A DNA stretch of 64,000 bases from Veillonella magna DSM 19857 (GCF_000428745.1 NZ_AUAN01000010.1:1-64000), one strand, 5' to 3'. Positions 43,850-54,900 are shown, counted from the stretch's first letter. Made by a program: numbers and translations. Notes: generated by a model from the letters alone, not told the origin.

Positions 43850-44329
43850 CTAACAAAGACCGAGCAATTCTAGCAGTTCTTTATTGGCTTCCGCACTATC
43901 CGCTTCAATCGGTGCGGTAAGGCCGATAATAATTTGACGTTGCTTACTCATAAAGCCGCGCAAAACACGTACCAACATGCGATTAACTGCTTCGTCCGCT
44001 GCCTCTAACAGCGCATTAAATTCTGTCAGCACCAGCATGTCCATCTTCACAAAGCCTTCAATATAATCGGCTACATCGCCGTAAGTAACACTGTCCGTAT
44101 ATTCCTTAGCAAATACGGCTGCCGCCTTTTCCATAACTAACCAGTTTTGCCAACGTTCATGACCGGTAGCAATTACCTTAGCTATCACATCAGCTACATC
44201 CGCAGCCTTGCCTTCCAAAATAACCGGATCCGTAGCCGTTCCGACACCATCTACCACAACGGCGGCTACACGAGTCACGGCCTCCTCCGTCCCCAATCGA
44301 TCCAGTGCAATATATGTATTCGTATTCAT
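43850..44329 (-). CDS. Conserved-looking cytosolic protein, unknown function
   Basis: A 159-residue soluble, acidic and largely helical protein (Ala-, Glu- and Val-rich), with segments such as VAAVVVDGVGTATDPVILEG, ERWQNWLVMEKAAAVFAKEY and VLTEFNALLEAADEAVNRMLVRVLRGFMSKQRQII. No membrane segment or signal peptide. The ATG at 44329 follows AAGGAGG at a good distance. It sits directly upstream of tag and may share its transcript. I do not recognise a family. Confidence 0.6.
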   Translation of the reverse strand: MNTNTYIALDRLGTEEAVTRVAAVVVDGVGTATDPVILEGKAADVADVIAKVIATGHERWQNWLVMEKAAAVFAKEYTDSVTYGDVADYIEGFVKMDMLVLTEFNALLEAADEAVNRMLVRVLRGFMSKQRQIIIGLTAPIEADSAEANKELLELLGLC

Positions 44330-44532
44330 ATAATCCTCCTTAGTACCCCTTGGCAACAAGTGATGTAGCAACGTCACATACACTGTTTTACCACCAGCAA
44401 CAACCTGGCTGTTTCCAATAGGGTTATCACGCATAGTCTATTAATGATTACCGACATTACATCGATAATTCTGTATTTATTGTAATATAGACGACTACCA
44501 TAACTCAATACCCCCTTTCCATATAACGCAAA

Positions 44533-44561
44533 AGGCTGACCCCACATTACGAGGTCAGCCT
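44533..44561 (-). terminator. Terminator of the small GAGRK gene
   Basis: The stem AGGCTGACC/GGTCAGCCT with an 11-nt loop directly follows the gene at 44583 on the minus strand. Flanking A/T arms give a terminator in the minus direction. Confidence 0.85.
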
Positions 44562-44582
44562 CTTTGTTTATTCGTACTACGT

Positions 44583-44765
44583 TTACTGCCGAGATTTCAT
44601 AGCCACCATAGCAGCTTCTTCGGTACGTTTCCGTACCGCTTCAATCATCGGCTTTACTTCTAAAAATTCTGCGTCAGTTAAGCGAAATGTACGACCCTTC
44701 CGTTCAAACAACGATTTTTTGCGGCCCGCGCCTGCGCGTTTACCACCCCAATTGTTACTATTCAT
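44583..44765 (-). CDS. Small basic protein with GGKRAGAGRK motif
   Basis: A 60-residue protein. The N-terminal WGGKRAGAGRKK motif occurs in many small proteins of Firmicutes and phages that may bind nucleic acid, followed by an amphipathic part (TFRLTDAEFLEVKPMIEAVRKR). GGGAGG lies upstream and a terminator directly after, so the gene is real although very short. Function unknown; a DNA- or RNA-binding role is only suggested by charge and motif. Confidence 0.7.
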   Translation of the reverse strand: MNSNNWGGKRAGAGRKKSLFERKGRTFRLTDAEFLEVKPMIEAVRKRTEEAAMVAMKSRQ

Positions 44766-44960
44766 GGCAACTTCCTCCCTTTTTGAAAGTGTAAAAACAT
44801 CAACAAAAAATCTTCTTGTTTAAATCAGTCCATCTCCTTAATCTTAGTATATACTATTCAAACAAGTAATTTCAATTATGCTTTTAACAAAACCATCAAT
44901 AATCAACGAATCGTTAAATTTTTGAGAATGTCCACATAGATATGCTTACAGGTGTATATA

Positions 44961-46925
44961 TTACGCTCGCTCCGATAGCTCCATCCATCGCTCCATTGCA
45001 CTCTCCAGCTTTTCTTCGGCGTCTGCTTTTTCTGCCATTGTTCGTTCATAGGCTTCATAATCATTCGCCAACTGCACCAGCATAGCTTCATACGCCTTGA
45101 TTAGCCCTTCCCCTTCGGCAATTTTTTCTTCTAGCTCTTCCAGTTCCTTTTGCTCTGCCAAATTAAGAGGTTTCTTACTACTACGCTTTGCCTGCTCCTT
45201 ATCCTGCGCTTCCGTATGTATATCGCCCTCTTCGGATGAGGAACTATTTCCTACAACTACTTTATTCTCAGATACCCCACTCCCAGGCGTTGTCTGTTTT
45301 TCACCTTTGGTCTGCGTAAGACGACCGCGCTTTGCCAACGTGTCCTGTGTATCCGGCACCTGTTCCTTGTAATCCGAATACGAACCATGGAAAATACGCA
45401 CGGCACCGTTTCCTTCAAAAACAAACAACTTATCTACCACACGATCGAGAAAATAACGATCATGGCATACGGTAATGACTACACCGCCAAAGGAATCAAG
45501 AAATTCTTCCAGTACACTTAATGTGGGAATGTCTAAATCATTAGTAGGTTCATCTAACAATAACACATTCGGTGCTGACATGAGCAGCTTTAACAAGTAT
45601 AAGCGTCGCCGTTCGCCGCCGGATAACTTGCGCAGCGGCACCCCATGCAACTCCGGTGTAAACAAGAACCGTTCCAGCACCTGTCCGGCACTAAGTGTGG
45701 AACCATCATTGAGCACCATATAGCGATGGTCTTCACGAATGTAGTCAAGCACTCTTTGATCTTCGTCAAAAGGTGGTAGCTCCTGCGTAAAATGAGCAAT
45801 TTTAACGGTTTCACCGCGCCCTACGGTTCCCTCTTGCGGTGTATAGGTTCCATCCAACAGCTTCATAAAGGTAGACTTACCAATACCGTTCGGCCCTACG
45901 ATACCGATGCGATCATGCTTCACCACATGATATGTAAAATCGGTTACAATTGGTCTATCGTCAAAGGCAAAGGTAAGATGTTCCATATCAAATATGGTTT
46001 TTCCCAAACGACTGCTAAGAGCAATAGGATCCAGCGTATCTACACGACGTGATTTCTCCATAGCCGCCAAGGCTTCATAGCGCTGTAAACGCGCTTTTTG
46101 TTTAGTGCTGCGCGCCTGCGCGCCGCGGCGTACCCACGCTAATTCATGTTTTAGCAACTTGGCTCGCTTTGCTTCTCCCGCCGCTTCTCGCGCTTCACGG
46201 TCCGCTTTCAATTCCAAAAAGGTTTCATAGGATCCTTCATAGCGATAAAAGCGACGGTTATCCAATTCTAAAATGCTATTGCATACCGCATCCAAGAAAT
46301 AACGATCATGTGTACTCAACACGAATCCACCGGATCGCGCCAATAAATATTTTTCCAACCAATCGATGCTGGCTTCATCCAAATGGTTAGTCGGTTCGTC
46401 CAATAATAAAATATCGCACGGATATAGCAGTGCCTGCCCCAAAGCCAGTCGCCGACGTTCCCCACCAGATAACAGGCGTACCGGTCGTTCCACATCGCCC
46501 AGTCCCAGCTTAGTTAGAATCGTCCGCGCCTGTTGCTCTACAGACCATCCATCCTCGGCATCCATGCGATTCAATAATTTCACATAAGCCGGTGATGTAG
46601 CATCAATCTTACTTTGCCTTTCAAACTCACGAACCAATTTTAGTAACGGGTGATCGGCGAGAAAAATATTTTCCAGTAAGCTGGCCTCTTCATCAAATTG
46701 CGGAGCCTGCGGTAAATAATACACCGACGCTTTCCCGTTTCTCTCGATGCTTCCCTTATCAGGCTCCATAACTCCGGCCAATAGTTTGAGGAACGTAGAT
46801 TTACCCGTACCGTTTACACCGATAAGCCCGATGCGTTGCTCCGTGGTAATTGTCATGGATGCATCCTTAAAGAGCAGCCGCGTACCGTATGATTTTTCTA
46901 CTTCTTGTAAACTGATAACGTTCAT
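44961..46925 (-). CDS. ABC-F family ATPase
   Basis: A 654-residue soluble protein with two ABC domains and no membrane part. Walker A motifs are GVNGTGKST near residue 37 and GPNGIGKST near residue 346; both halves carry LSGGERRR and DEPTNHLD/DEPTNDLD. A linker between the domains is Arg/Lys-rich, as in factors that work on the ribosome. After about residue 520 comes a charged region and a C-terminal coiled coil (LAEQKELEELEEKIAEGEGLIKAYEA) like that of Uup. It may rescue stalled ribosomes or bind branched DNA; which one cannot be decided. Confidence 0.92.
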   Translation of the reverse strand: MNVISLQEVEKSYGTRLLFKDASMTITTEQRIGLIGVNGTGKSTFLKLLAGVMEPDKGSIERNGKASVYYLPQAPQFDEEASLLENIFLADHPLLKLVREFERQSKIDATSPAYVKLLNRMDAEDGWSVEQQARTILTKLGLGDVERPVRLLSGGERRRLALGQALLYPCDILLLDEPTNHLDEASIDWLEKYLLARSGGFVLSTHDRYFLDAVCNSILELDNRRFYRYEGSYETFLELKADREAREAAGEAKRAKLLKHELAWVRRGAQARSTKQKARLQRYEALAAMEKSRRVDTLDPIALSSRLGKTIFDMEHLTFAFDDRPIVTDFTYHVVKHDRIGIVGPNGIGKSTFMKLLDGTYTPQEGTVGRGETVKIAHFTQELPPFDEDQRVLDYIREDHRYMVLNDGSTLSAGQVLERFLFTPELHGVPLRKLSGGERRRLYLLKLLMSAPNVLLLDEPTNDLDIPTLSVLEEFLDSFGGVVITVCHDRYFLDRVVDKLFVFEGNGAVRIFHGSYSDYKEQVPDTQDTLAKRGRLTQTKGEKQTTPGSGVSENKVVVGNSSSSEEGDIHTEAQDKEQAKRSSKKPLNLAEQKELEELEEKIAEGEGLIKAYEAMLVQLANDYEAYERTMAEKADAEEKLESAMERWMELSERA

Positions 46926-47096
46926 CCTGTCGTACCTCCCATGTCTTTCGTATGTCTTACCATTATATACTACTTCCTAGAAATCGTTAACTATATTTCT
47001 CAATTTGACATTTGTTTCCTCTTTTAAGTACAATAGGGGTAATTACACAGCGACATTCAGTCGTTTTCATATGTGCATGACAATAAGGAGGAAATT

Positions 47097-47429
47097 ATGG
47101 ACAGCGACGCGGTTGGATCGTTTTATGAAGAAATGGGTTTTGAGTTAGTAGAAATCGATGATAGAGAAGTACTGTTCTATCAATTGGATGATGACGGTAC
47201 CTACGCAACAATCACCGATGATAACGGCAATGTGCCGACTGACCTAGACAGCCCGATTATTTTTTCTGTATATGATGAAAATGATTCGTATCAATGGAGC
47301 GTAACCTTAGAGGACTCCCATTATTTCGGGCAACTCTTTGCGCGCTTTGCCGCCAGTGATGATTTGCTTGCTAACTTACGCGATATTCGCCAAGAAAATA
47401 TTGCTCGCTTCGACGCGTCGGAACTGTAA
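47097..47429 (+). CDS. Small acidic protein, unknown function
   Basis: A 110-residue very acidic protein (many Asp and Glu; e.g. YQLDDDGTYATITDDNGNVP). It has alternating beta-like segments, FELVEIDDREVLFYQL and IIFSVYDENDSYQWSVTLED, then a helical end. AAGGAGG is seven bases before the ATG at 47097. It is one of few plus-strand genes here and forms a single unit with its own promoter region. No domain recognised; it is not secreted. Confidence 0.7.
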   Translation: MDSDAVGSFYEEMGFELVEIDDREVLFYQLDDDGTYATITDDNGNVPTDLDSPIIFSVYDENDSYQWSVTLEDSHYFGQLFARFAASDDLLANLRDIRQENIARFDASEL

Positions 47430-47447
47430 TTCCCCGCTTACTTAGCA

Positions 47448-47550
47448 CAAAACACCCCGCCGGGTGTGACTGATATCCCCTATCCGGTAACCGATTTGTT
47501 ACCATGATAGTCACTATGATATCTACGTCACTACCCTTGCGGGGTGTTTT
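47448..47550. terminator. Shared bidirectional terminator
   Basis: The outer stem AAAACACCCCGC/GCGGGGTGTTTT encloses smaller stems including GGTAAC/GTTACC and GATATC arms. It lies between convergent genes and overlaps the last codons of the glycosyltransferase gene (stop at 47531). Confidence 0.85.
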
Positions 47551-48697
47551 CTTGTAAATCGCCGATGGTTTCGAATGTGCATTTTGCCGACAGCATCGCC
47601 TCTACAGAGGATACGATGTTAGCTGCGCCGTCCACATGCCAAGCGCGTGCCTGTTGCGACATATTTTGCAGTCGCTCTGGATTGATAAGCAGCGCCGTCA
47701 CTACATCTTCTAGATTGTGAATATCTCTGGCCCAACGAGCGCAACCCTTTTGTTCCAATAATAAGGCATTAGCTTCCTCTTGTCCCGGAATAGCATTGAA
47801 GAAAACCATAGGAATACCTACGGTAACAGCTTCCATGCAAGTCAGCGCCCCCGGCTTGGTTACCAGTAAGGCTGCCTCTGCCATCAGCTCGGGAATATCT
47901 GTCGTATAACCGTATACGCGCACCGGCGTTTGCATGCGCTCTTTCATATCCAGCAACGCTTCGTAAAGACTTGTATTACGACCGGTAACCACGGTAAATT
48001 CATCAATGGCCGCTACCTCGTCAAGACGCTGCAAGGCACTTTCCAATGATCCCAATCCCAGTCCGCCGCCCATCACGAGAACCCGTACCGGTTTTGTCAG
48101 CGCATACTGCGCAATCGCTTTATCAAAGAAATGACGTCGCACGGGAATCCCCGTAACGTGAATCTTACTACAATCAATGCCGGCTTTCACCAACTCATCC
48201 ACCATAACCTCCGTACCCACATAGTACGCGTCCAGCTGTGGATATACCCAAAACTGATGCACCGCAAAGTCAGTAATTACTCCGATAAGCGGCACGTCGA
48301 TAAGGTTTTGTCGTTTCAATATACACGCAGCGCCGCAAGGAAACGGATGGGTAAAAATCACAACGTCCGGTGACTCTTGCCGAATAAGGCGTAACATACG
48401 ACGTTTTAACAACCAAGACAATACGGTTTGGATCATACCACCCTTGCGCTCACCTTGGGAAAAGCGATACACCAAATCATACATCATGGGAAATACGTCA
48501 ATCATCTTGATGTATGTTTCCTTCAGCAAATTATCGAACGATAAGGTATCTGTCGCCAAAAAGTCAACATGCGTAATTTCCGTATCGGGACTTTGTTGCA
48601 TCCAATATTCTTCTATAGCCCGTGCTGCCTGTGTGTGCCCCGTCCCTATGGACGCCGACACGATGAGCACCTTTCGATGTTTCTTCGTATCACGCAT
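47531..48697 (-). CDS. Glycosyltransferase of the diacylglycerol glucosyltransferase / MGDG synthase type
   Basis: A 388-residue GT28-family enzyme, similar to UgtP/YpfP and plant MGDG synthases, that would transfer a sugar from a UDP-sugar to diacylglycerol at the inner membrane. The N-terminal motif LIVSASIGTGHTQAARAIEEYW (acceptor-binding GxGH), THPFPCGAACIL, VLVMGGGLGLGSLESAL, and the donor-binding KPGALTCMEAVTVGIPMVFFNAIPGQEEANA are all present. Its 3' end overlaps the terminator hairpin. AAGGAG precedes the ATG. Confidence 0.9.
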   Translation of the reverse strand: MRDTKKHRKVLIVSASIGTGHTQAARAIEEYWMQQSPDTEITHVDFLATDTLSFDNLLKETYIKMIDVFPMMYDLVYRFSQGERKGGMIQTVLSWLLKRRMLRLIRQESPDVVIFTHPFPCGAACILKRQNLIDVPLIGVITDFAVHQFWVYPQLDAYYVGTEVMVDELVKAGIDCSKIHVTGIPVRRHFFDKAIAQYALTKPVRVLVMGGGLGLGSLESALQRLDEVAAIDEFTVVTGRNTSLYEALLDMKERMQTPVRVYGYTTDIPELMAEAALLVTKPGALTCMEAVTVGIPMVFFNAIPGQEEANALLLEQKGCARWARDIHNLEDVVTALLINPERLQNMSQQARAWHVDGAANIVSSVEAMLSAKCTFETIGDLQENTPQG

Positions 48698-48756
48698 ACT
48701 AATCTCCTTCTCCTATCGGCTTATTATACCACATCTAAGACCGAGGAGTAATATAA

Positions 48757-48802
48757 AAAAGACTGCAACAGCCTTCGTACATGTCGAATGCTGCTACAGT
48801 CC
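48757..48802 (-). terminator. Terminator of the HU gene
   Basis: The stem GACTGTAGCAGC/GCTGTTGCAGTC (minus sense, with G-U pairs) and an inner TTCG-type stem are followed by six T on the minus strand, about 60 bp after the HU stop. Confidence 0.88.
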
Positions 48803-48863
48803 TTCGCGTATATCCTTACACGGATCTTGTTGAACCGAAGTTTGCGGTTAGCGTTAACGCATA

Positions 48864-49142
48864 TTATTTGTTGTTAACTAATTCCTTCAACTGTTTGCCA
48901 GCTTTGAACGCAGGGGATTTGGAAGCTTCGATTTTGATTACTTCGTTAGTCTGCGGATTGCGGCCTTCGCGAGCCTGGCGTTCACGTACTTCGAACGTAC
49001 CAAAACCGATTACCTGTACTTTTTCGCCTTTTGCCAATTCTTCAGCAACAGTATCGAAAACAGCTTTAACTGCTTTTTCAGCATCTTTCTTAGTTAAATC
49101 TGTTTTCTGAGCTACGCTTGCGATTAATTCTGTTTTGTTCAT
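48864..49142 (-). CDS. hup: HU-family nucleoid protein
   Basis: A 92-residue histone-like protein. It starts [28 protein letters not shown] and has the DNA-binding arm signature [26 protein letters not shown] near residues 46-71 (with the intercalating Pro). AAGGAGG precedes the ATG. A short dyad TTTGAAT/ATTCAAA (49160-49180) lies just upstream and could be an operator or a leader hairpin. It follows the mazG-like gene by 63 bp, as in Gram-positive gene orders. Confidence 0.96.
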   Translation of the reverse strand: MNKTELIASVAQKTDLTKKDAEKAVKAVFDTVAEELAKGEKVQVIGFGTFEVRERQAREGRNPQTNEVIKIEASKSPAFKAGKQLKELVNNK

Positions 49143-49205
49143 GACAGAACCTCCTTAAAAATTTGAATATATCCATTCAAATGCCATCTTGCGGCTTGCC
49201 ACAAG

Positions 49206-50342
49206 TTACACAGAATGACTTCTCTCGTTCACCTTAGCTGCATCCCAATACGAATCCAATTCAGCCAGGGTTAATTCATCCCACGATGTATTACTGCTTC
49301 GGACACAGTGCTCGACATATGAAAAACGTCGGTAAAACTTAGTATTGGTGCGGTTCAGTGCATTTTCACCGCCTATTTTATACCATCTCAGCAGATTAAT
49401 CAAGGAAAAAAGCACATCTCCCGCTTCCAATTCAGCATTTTTGCGGTCTCCCGCCGCTACAGCTTCTTTAAATTCATCAATTTCTTCGTAAAATTTATTC
49501 CATACCGGCTCTACCGAATCCCAGTCAAATCCTACTTTGGCGGCTTTTTCCTGTAGCTTCTGAGCGCGCAGAAGTGCCGGCAACCCTTTGGAAACACCAT
49601 CTAAAAGACCGTGCCGTTCATGACCGCGTTCCTGTGCTTTCAAAGCTTCCCAGGACAATACGGCCGTTCCCGCCCCTTCGCTGTCCGTGCGGTTAAATAC
49701 ATGCGGATGTCGGCGGATCATCTTAGTCGTAATATCATCGATCACATCTTGCAAGCTGAATTGTCCCGCTTCCTCCGCCAGGCGTGCGTGAAATACAATC
49801 TGTAATAGCACATCGCCTAACTCTTCCCGTAAATTGTCCACATCTTCGTTATCGATGGCTTCCAACACTTCGTAGATTTCTTCCAATAAATATCTTCGCA
49901 AGGTGCTGTGTGTTTGCAGTCGATCCCAAGGACATCCATCCGGTGCCCGCAATGCTGCCACTACATCACGCAGGGGAGCCAGTGTAAACGGGGTATCTTC
50001 CTCTTTCTGAATAGGCAACACCACCAGTGACCAGCTATATTCCGTCTGCTTTACCATTGCCGTCACATCCGTGGTTTCATCTTCCGGTATCCATAGCAAC
50101 TCCTCTTGCCCGCTTGGCTCCGCATGAGACGCAGTTCCCAACCACACTCGTTGACGCGCCTTGCCTAAACGTGAGGTTACCACCTCTGTTACCCTTGGCC
50201 AAGTTTCGGCCGTAATAGCCCGGATAAGAACAGCATCGCTCATATCGAAAGGCATGCGATCAATACGCACTGCCGATGTTACATATACCGCATCATCAGC
50301 TTGTATATATTCTTTATCACGCAACAATGTCACATAGTCCAC
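49206..50342 (-). CDS. mazG: MazG-type nucleotide pyrophosphohydrolase with a divergent N-terminal domain
   Basis: A 378-residue protein. Residues from about 125 on are MazG, which hydrolyses (d)NTPs to monophosphates: LRAPDGCPWDRLQTHSTLRRYLLEEIYEVLEAIDNED and LREELGDVLLQIVFHARLAEE with the metal-binding EExxE/ExxD residues. The N-terminal 120 residues occupy the place of the tetrapyrrole methylase of B. subtilis YabN but are only about half as long and do not show its glycine-rich motifs. The start is a GTG that overlaps the stop of the flippase gene, with AAAGGAGA at seven bases. Confidence 0.9.
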   Translation of the reverse strand: MDYVTLLRDKEYIQADDAVYVTSAVRIDRMPFDMSDAVLIRAITAETWPRVTEVVTSRLGKARQRVWLGTASHAEPSGQEELLWIPEDETTDVTAMVKQTEYSWSLVVLPIQKEEDTPFTLAPLRDVVAALRAPDGCPWDRLQTHSTLRRYLLEEIYEVLEAIDNEDVDNLREELGDVLLQIVFHARLAEEAGQFSLQDVIDDITTKMIRRHPHVFNRTDSEGAGTAVLSWEALKAQERGHERHGLLDGVSKGLPALLRAQKLQEKAAKVGFDWDSVEPVWNKFYEEIDEFKEAVAAGDRKNAELEAGDVLFSLINLLRWYKIGGENALNRTNTKFYRRFSYVEHCVRSSNTSWDELTLAELDSYWDAAKVNERSHSV

Positions 50343-51922
50343 TACGCATTCTCCTTTCGACGTAATCGCTTTCCAATAAACGGCAAATGATATATATCTT
50401 CCTTCTCCAATGCTTTTGTCAGCAGTAATGCGCCGCCGTATACGACAACGGCACCTACAATGGCTAACAGTACGGCAACTGCATTTCCCGTTAAGGACAG
50501 TGCCATATAGTAAACCACAATAGCCGCACCGCCCATAGCCAGTGCAGCACAGGCAATTTTCATCATCAATAACAGCGGCAGTCGATACCCAATGTATTTG
50601 TAGACAAATATCATATTTAAAGCAGCCGCTAAACCAAAGTCAATGTTCGTCGACCAAGCGGCTCCGTTAATTCCCCATTCCGGTTGTGCCGTCAAATACC
50701 AGCTAAGGGGAATTTTTAAAATCGTACAGACAATAAGATTAATCATAGGAATCGCCGTTCGTCCCAACCCTTGAAGGACGCCGGTAGTAACCTGCTGCAT
50801 CCCCAAGAGAAAAATACTAAGACTCATGACTGCAATCGGACCGCCTGCATTCGGCGTCGCATACAGCATAGACGACACCGGTGTAGCCAACACGCAAAGG
50901 CCAACGAAAGCGGGGATGGTAATCAACGCGGCAATCTTCATTGCCATATGTGTACGCTGCCTGATTTCCTCCATATTTCGCTTTGCATAGGCCTCCGATA
51001 TAGCCGGCACTAAGCTGGCCGCTAACGAGGTAGTCAGGATCACCGGCAGATTCACCAATGACGTGGCCATACCCGTCAAATACCCGAACAAGGTAGTCGC
51101 TTCTCTAACAGTGTAGCCCGCCTCTACCAGGCGTCGCGGCACAACACCTAAATCAATGCCCGAAACAATCGGCATCATAATGTTCGCCATGGATACGGGA
51201 ATGGCCAAGATAATCAACCGTTTCATAATGGCTAGCGCCGTTTCCGTTGTTGCCTGTGGATTTTGTGTTATCAGTAATTCCTGTCGCACCTTCCGTTGAC
51301 GTCGATAAAAGTAAAGCAGTACCAACAGTCCTGCCGTCACGCCCGGTAGCGTGGCCAAGCTGGCACCGGCCGCTGCCCAGTGAAGCCCCTTCGGCAAAAG
51401 CCAATATGCGAGGCCCACCATCGCAGTTACTCGAAACAGCTGTTCAAATACTTGGGACATCCCCGTCGGCAACATATCTTGGAATCCCTGGAAATATCCG
51501 CGCAAGCAGCTGAGCAATGTCACCACAAAAATAGATGGCGACAATGCCAAAATAGCGTAATACGCTCGCGGATCTGTTACCAAGCCACCCCTGTCTATAA
51601 GGAGAGGTGTAGCAAAATACATGGCCACACTGAATACAAGCCCCAACGTGGCCAGCAGGCTCATGGAAACGCGGTGGATTTTCTGCACGCCCAACGCATC
51701 ATTATTCGCCAACTTATCGGCCACCATAATCGATATGGCCACCGGCAATCCTGCCGTAGCTATACTTACAATAATCTGATAAATCGGATAAGCCATCTGA
51801 TACAAGCCAATGCCTTCACCGCCTAGGATGCGTGCCAATATGACCTTACTGAAAGCGCCCATAATTTTGACCACTATACCGGCAATGGTTAAAATCATAG
51901 CCCCCTTTAAGAATCGATTCAT
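50342..51922 (-). CDS. Lipid-linked polysaccharide flippase, MOP superfamily (SpoVB/YabM-like)
   Basis: A 526-residue membrane protein with about 14 hydrophobic segments. Family features are the N-terminal GAMILTIAGIVVKIMGAFSKVILARILGGEGIGLYQMAYPIYQI and the repeated structure of MurJ/Wzx-type flippases. It probably flips a lipid-linked sugar such as a peptidoglycan or polysaccharide precursor across the inner membrane. It lies between mfd and mazG, exactly as YabM does in Bacillus, which supports the assignment. CGGAGG precedes the ATG. Confidence 0.88.
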   Translation of the reverse strand: MNRFLKGAMILTIAGIVVKIMGAFSKVILARILGGEGIGLYQMAYPIYQIIVSIATAGLPVAISIMVADKLANNDALGVQKIHRVSMSLLATLGLVFSVAMYFATPLLIDRGGLVTDPRAYYAILALSPSIFVVTLLSCLRGYFQGFQDMLPTGMSQVFEQLFRVTAMVGLAYWLLPKGLHWAAAGASLATLPGVTAGLLVLLYFYRRQRKVRQELLITQNPQATTETALAIMKRLIILAIPVSMANIMMPIVSGIDLGVVPRRLVEAGYTVREATTLFGYLTGMATSLVNLPVILTTSLAASLVPAISEAYAKRNMEEIRQRTHMAMKIAALITIPAFVGLCVLATPVSSMLYATPNAGGPIAVMSLSIFLLGMQQVTTGVLQGLGRTAIPMINLIVCTILKIPLSWYLTAQPEWGINGAAWSTNIDFGLAAALNMIFVYKYIGYRLPLLLMMKIACAALAMGGAAIVVYYMALSLTGNAVAVLLAIVGAVVVYGGALLLTKALEKEDIYHLPFIGKRLRRKENA

Positions 51923-51945
51923 CCGGTACCTCCGTTTTCCTATCG

Positions 51946-54900
51946 TTAACGACGTTCCAATTCCGTCAACAAATTTTCTACAATCGGTATACGTGACCCC
52001 GTCAACGAGGACACATTATACACCAGGGTTGTCGCTTTACCGTCCTTCCCTTCGGTAAATTTTATACGTTTCCATACGGCTTCGTCAACTGCTGCCATAT
52101 CCCAGCCTGCCATTTTGCTGTCATCCGCCCATACCAATGTCAACCTTTGCCCGCGCCATACCAGGCTCTTAAGACCTAACGCACGAGCTGTTTCTCTTAC
52201 TCGTGCCAAGCGAAGCAATGCATCCACCGGCGGTGTCGGTGTACCGAAGCGATCCACTAATTCATCGGTAAAATCATTGAGTTCTTCCTGCGTCTTAATA
52301 TGTAACAGACGTTGGTACAAGGTAATCTTCCGTGCACTGTCCGGAATGTATGCATCATCAATAAAAGCATCTATTTCAAGATCGATCACCGGATCCGGCA
52401 ATTCTTTAGGAGCTTCTTCCTTGTGCTGCGCCTTGGCAATCGCCGCTTCCAACATCGTACAATACATAGCAAATCCAACGGAAGCAATATTACCATGCTG
52501 CTGTGATCCCAATAGATTCCCGGCCCCGCGTATTTCCAAATCGCGCATAGCCAGTTTAAATCCGGCCCCCAGCTCTGTAAATTCTTCGATGGCCTTTAAT
52601 CGTTTTTCCGCCGCTTCACTGAGCATTTTATCCGGACGATACATAAAGTACGCATAGGCTCGCCGTCTCGAACGCCCTACGCGACCACGCATCTGGTATA
52701 ACTGTGACAATCCCAGATGATCCGCATCATATACAATAATTGTATTGGCATTAGGAATATCAAGACCTGTTTCGATAATACTCGTGCAGAGCAACAAATC
52801 ATAATGGCCTTCATAAAAATCAACCATAATGGCTTCCATTTGTGAACCGGTCATCTGCCCGTGGGCAATGGCAAAGCGTAAATCCGGCATAGCCTGCGAT
52901 AACAGTTCTGCCATATGTTCAATGGATTGCACGCGATTATATACAAAATACACCTGACCACCACGCTGAATTTCACGGCGTACCGCATCGACAATAATCT
53001 GCATGTCATATTCCACCACATAGGTTTGCACCGGCAATCGTTCTTCCGGCGGTGTATTAATAACACTCATTTCCCGCACTCCCACCAGTGACATGTGAAG
53101 GGTACGCGGAATCGGTGTCGCACTCAATGTTAACACATCAATATTGGTGGCCCAGCTCTTCCATTTTTCTTTCTGTGCTACACCAAAGCGTTGTTCTTCA
53201 TCCACCACGAGAAGCCCCAGGTCTTTAAAGTGAATTTTTTTATTCAACAGTGCATGTGTGCCGATAACAATATCCACTTCGCCGCTTTCCGCGCGTCGCA
53301 TAATCTCCCGTTTTTCTTTAACACTGCGGAATCGGTTGAGCACATCCACTTTTGCGCCGAACGGTGTAAATCGATCGGAAAAGGTTTGAAAATGCTGCTG
53401 TGCCAATACTGTAGTCGGTACCAAAACCGCTACCTGTTTACCGCTCATAATCGCTTTGAAAATAGCACGCATCGCCACTTCCGTCTTGCCGAATCCCACA
53501 TCACCGCAGAGCAATCGATCCATAGGATACGGCTTTTCCATGGACTCTTTAATTTCTCGCGTTGCCTGCAGCTGATCTTCCGTTTCCTCATAAGGAAACG
53601 CATCTTCAAATTCCTGTTGCCACGGCTGATCTGGTAAAAAGGCAAAACCTTCCACTACTTCGCGCTGTGCGTACAACGCAACCAGCTTCTCCGCCAAATC
53701 GTCAATTGATTTTTGCGCCTTATTCTTAATTTTACGCCATTCACCGCCACCCATTTTATGAATCCGCGGCGTCTCTCCTTCATTGCCGATATATTTTTGC
53801 AGTTGGTCAAGATTGTCCGCCGGCAAAAAGAGGCGATCCGTACCGGCATACGCAATTTCAATATAATCCTTGTGAATACCTTCCGTTTCGATTGTCTTAA
53901 GCCCTACATATTTCCCGATACCATGCACGCTATGTACCACATAATCGCCAACCTTTAAGTCGGTAAAGTAATTAATCTCTCTCCCTTTGGCTGCCTTCTT
54001 GCGAAGCTTCCTTTTTTGCTGACCAAAAATATTGCCTTCCGTAACTACCACCAGGCGACAATGAGGCAGCTCGAAACCTTCTGACAACAGTCCCTGCATG
54101 ATGAGAACAGAACCTTCCGGATCCATTGGCTGTCGGGATCGATCAAAGTGAATTCCTTCCTCTGTAAGTGCCCGTTCAATCCCTTCTCGTCGCTGTTGGT
54201 TATTCATGACGATGATCACGCGATGTCCGTTTCGTTGCCACTGCTTAATTTCATCTGTCAATAACGGTATCTGTCGTTCAAAGGATGTCATGGATTTCCC
54301 TTGTACTCCAATGCCGTTATAGCCACTAAGTCCGGACAATCGCTGCTGTAAAAAGGTAAAGGCTATTTCTCCTTGGCTTCGTATGGATCGTACTGCATCC
54401 GACCAGTCGCAAAAATCGGTGAGATGACTTCGATCCTCTTTAATAAAACTCTTCCAAGCCTCTTGAATACGTCCCGGTTCATCAAAGACGATAAGGCCCT
54501 GCGCCGCATAAGAAAGTAAGGTAGCACTGCGCTCTTCATTTTCGGTACGCAACGGCACCACCAAACAGCTATCCATCGATTCTAACGAACGTTGCGTATC
54601 CAAAGAAAAACTTCGAATCGTATCAATAGTATCACCGAAGAATTCGATGCGATACGGTACCTCACTATTGACCGGGAACATATCTACAATATCTCCGCGT
54701 ACACTGAAATGCCCGCGTTGTTCCACTTGATCGGTTCGCTCATATCCCATTCCTACCAACCGTTCCAACATATCGTCACGGTCAATGGTATCATCTACCG
54801 AAAAAACAATGACATTACTTTGCACCTGTTCCGGTTCGGGCAATCGTTGAGCTGCTTCCTCTGCCGTAGCAATAACTACCACTGGTTTATTCATGACTAA

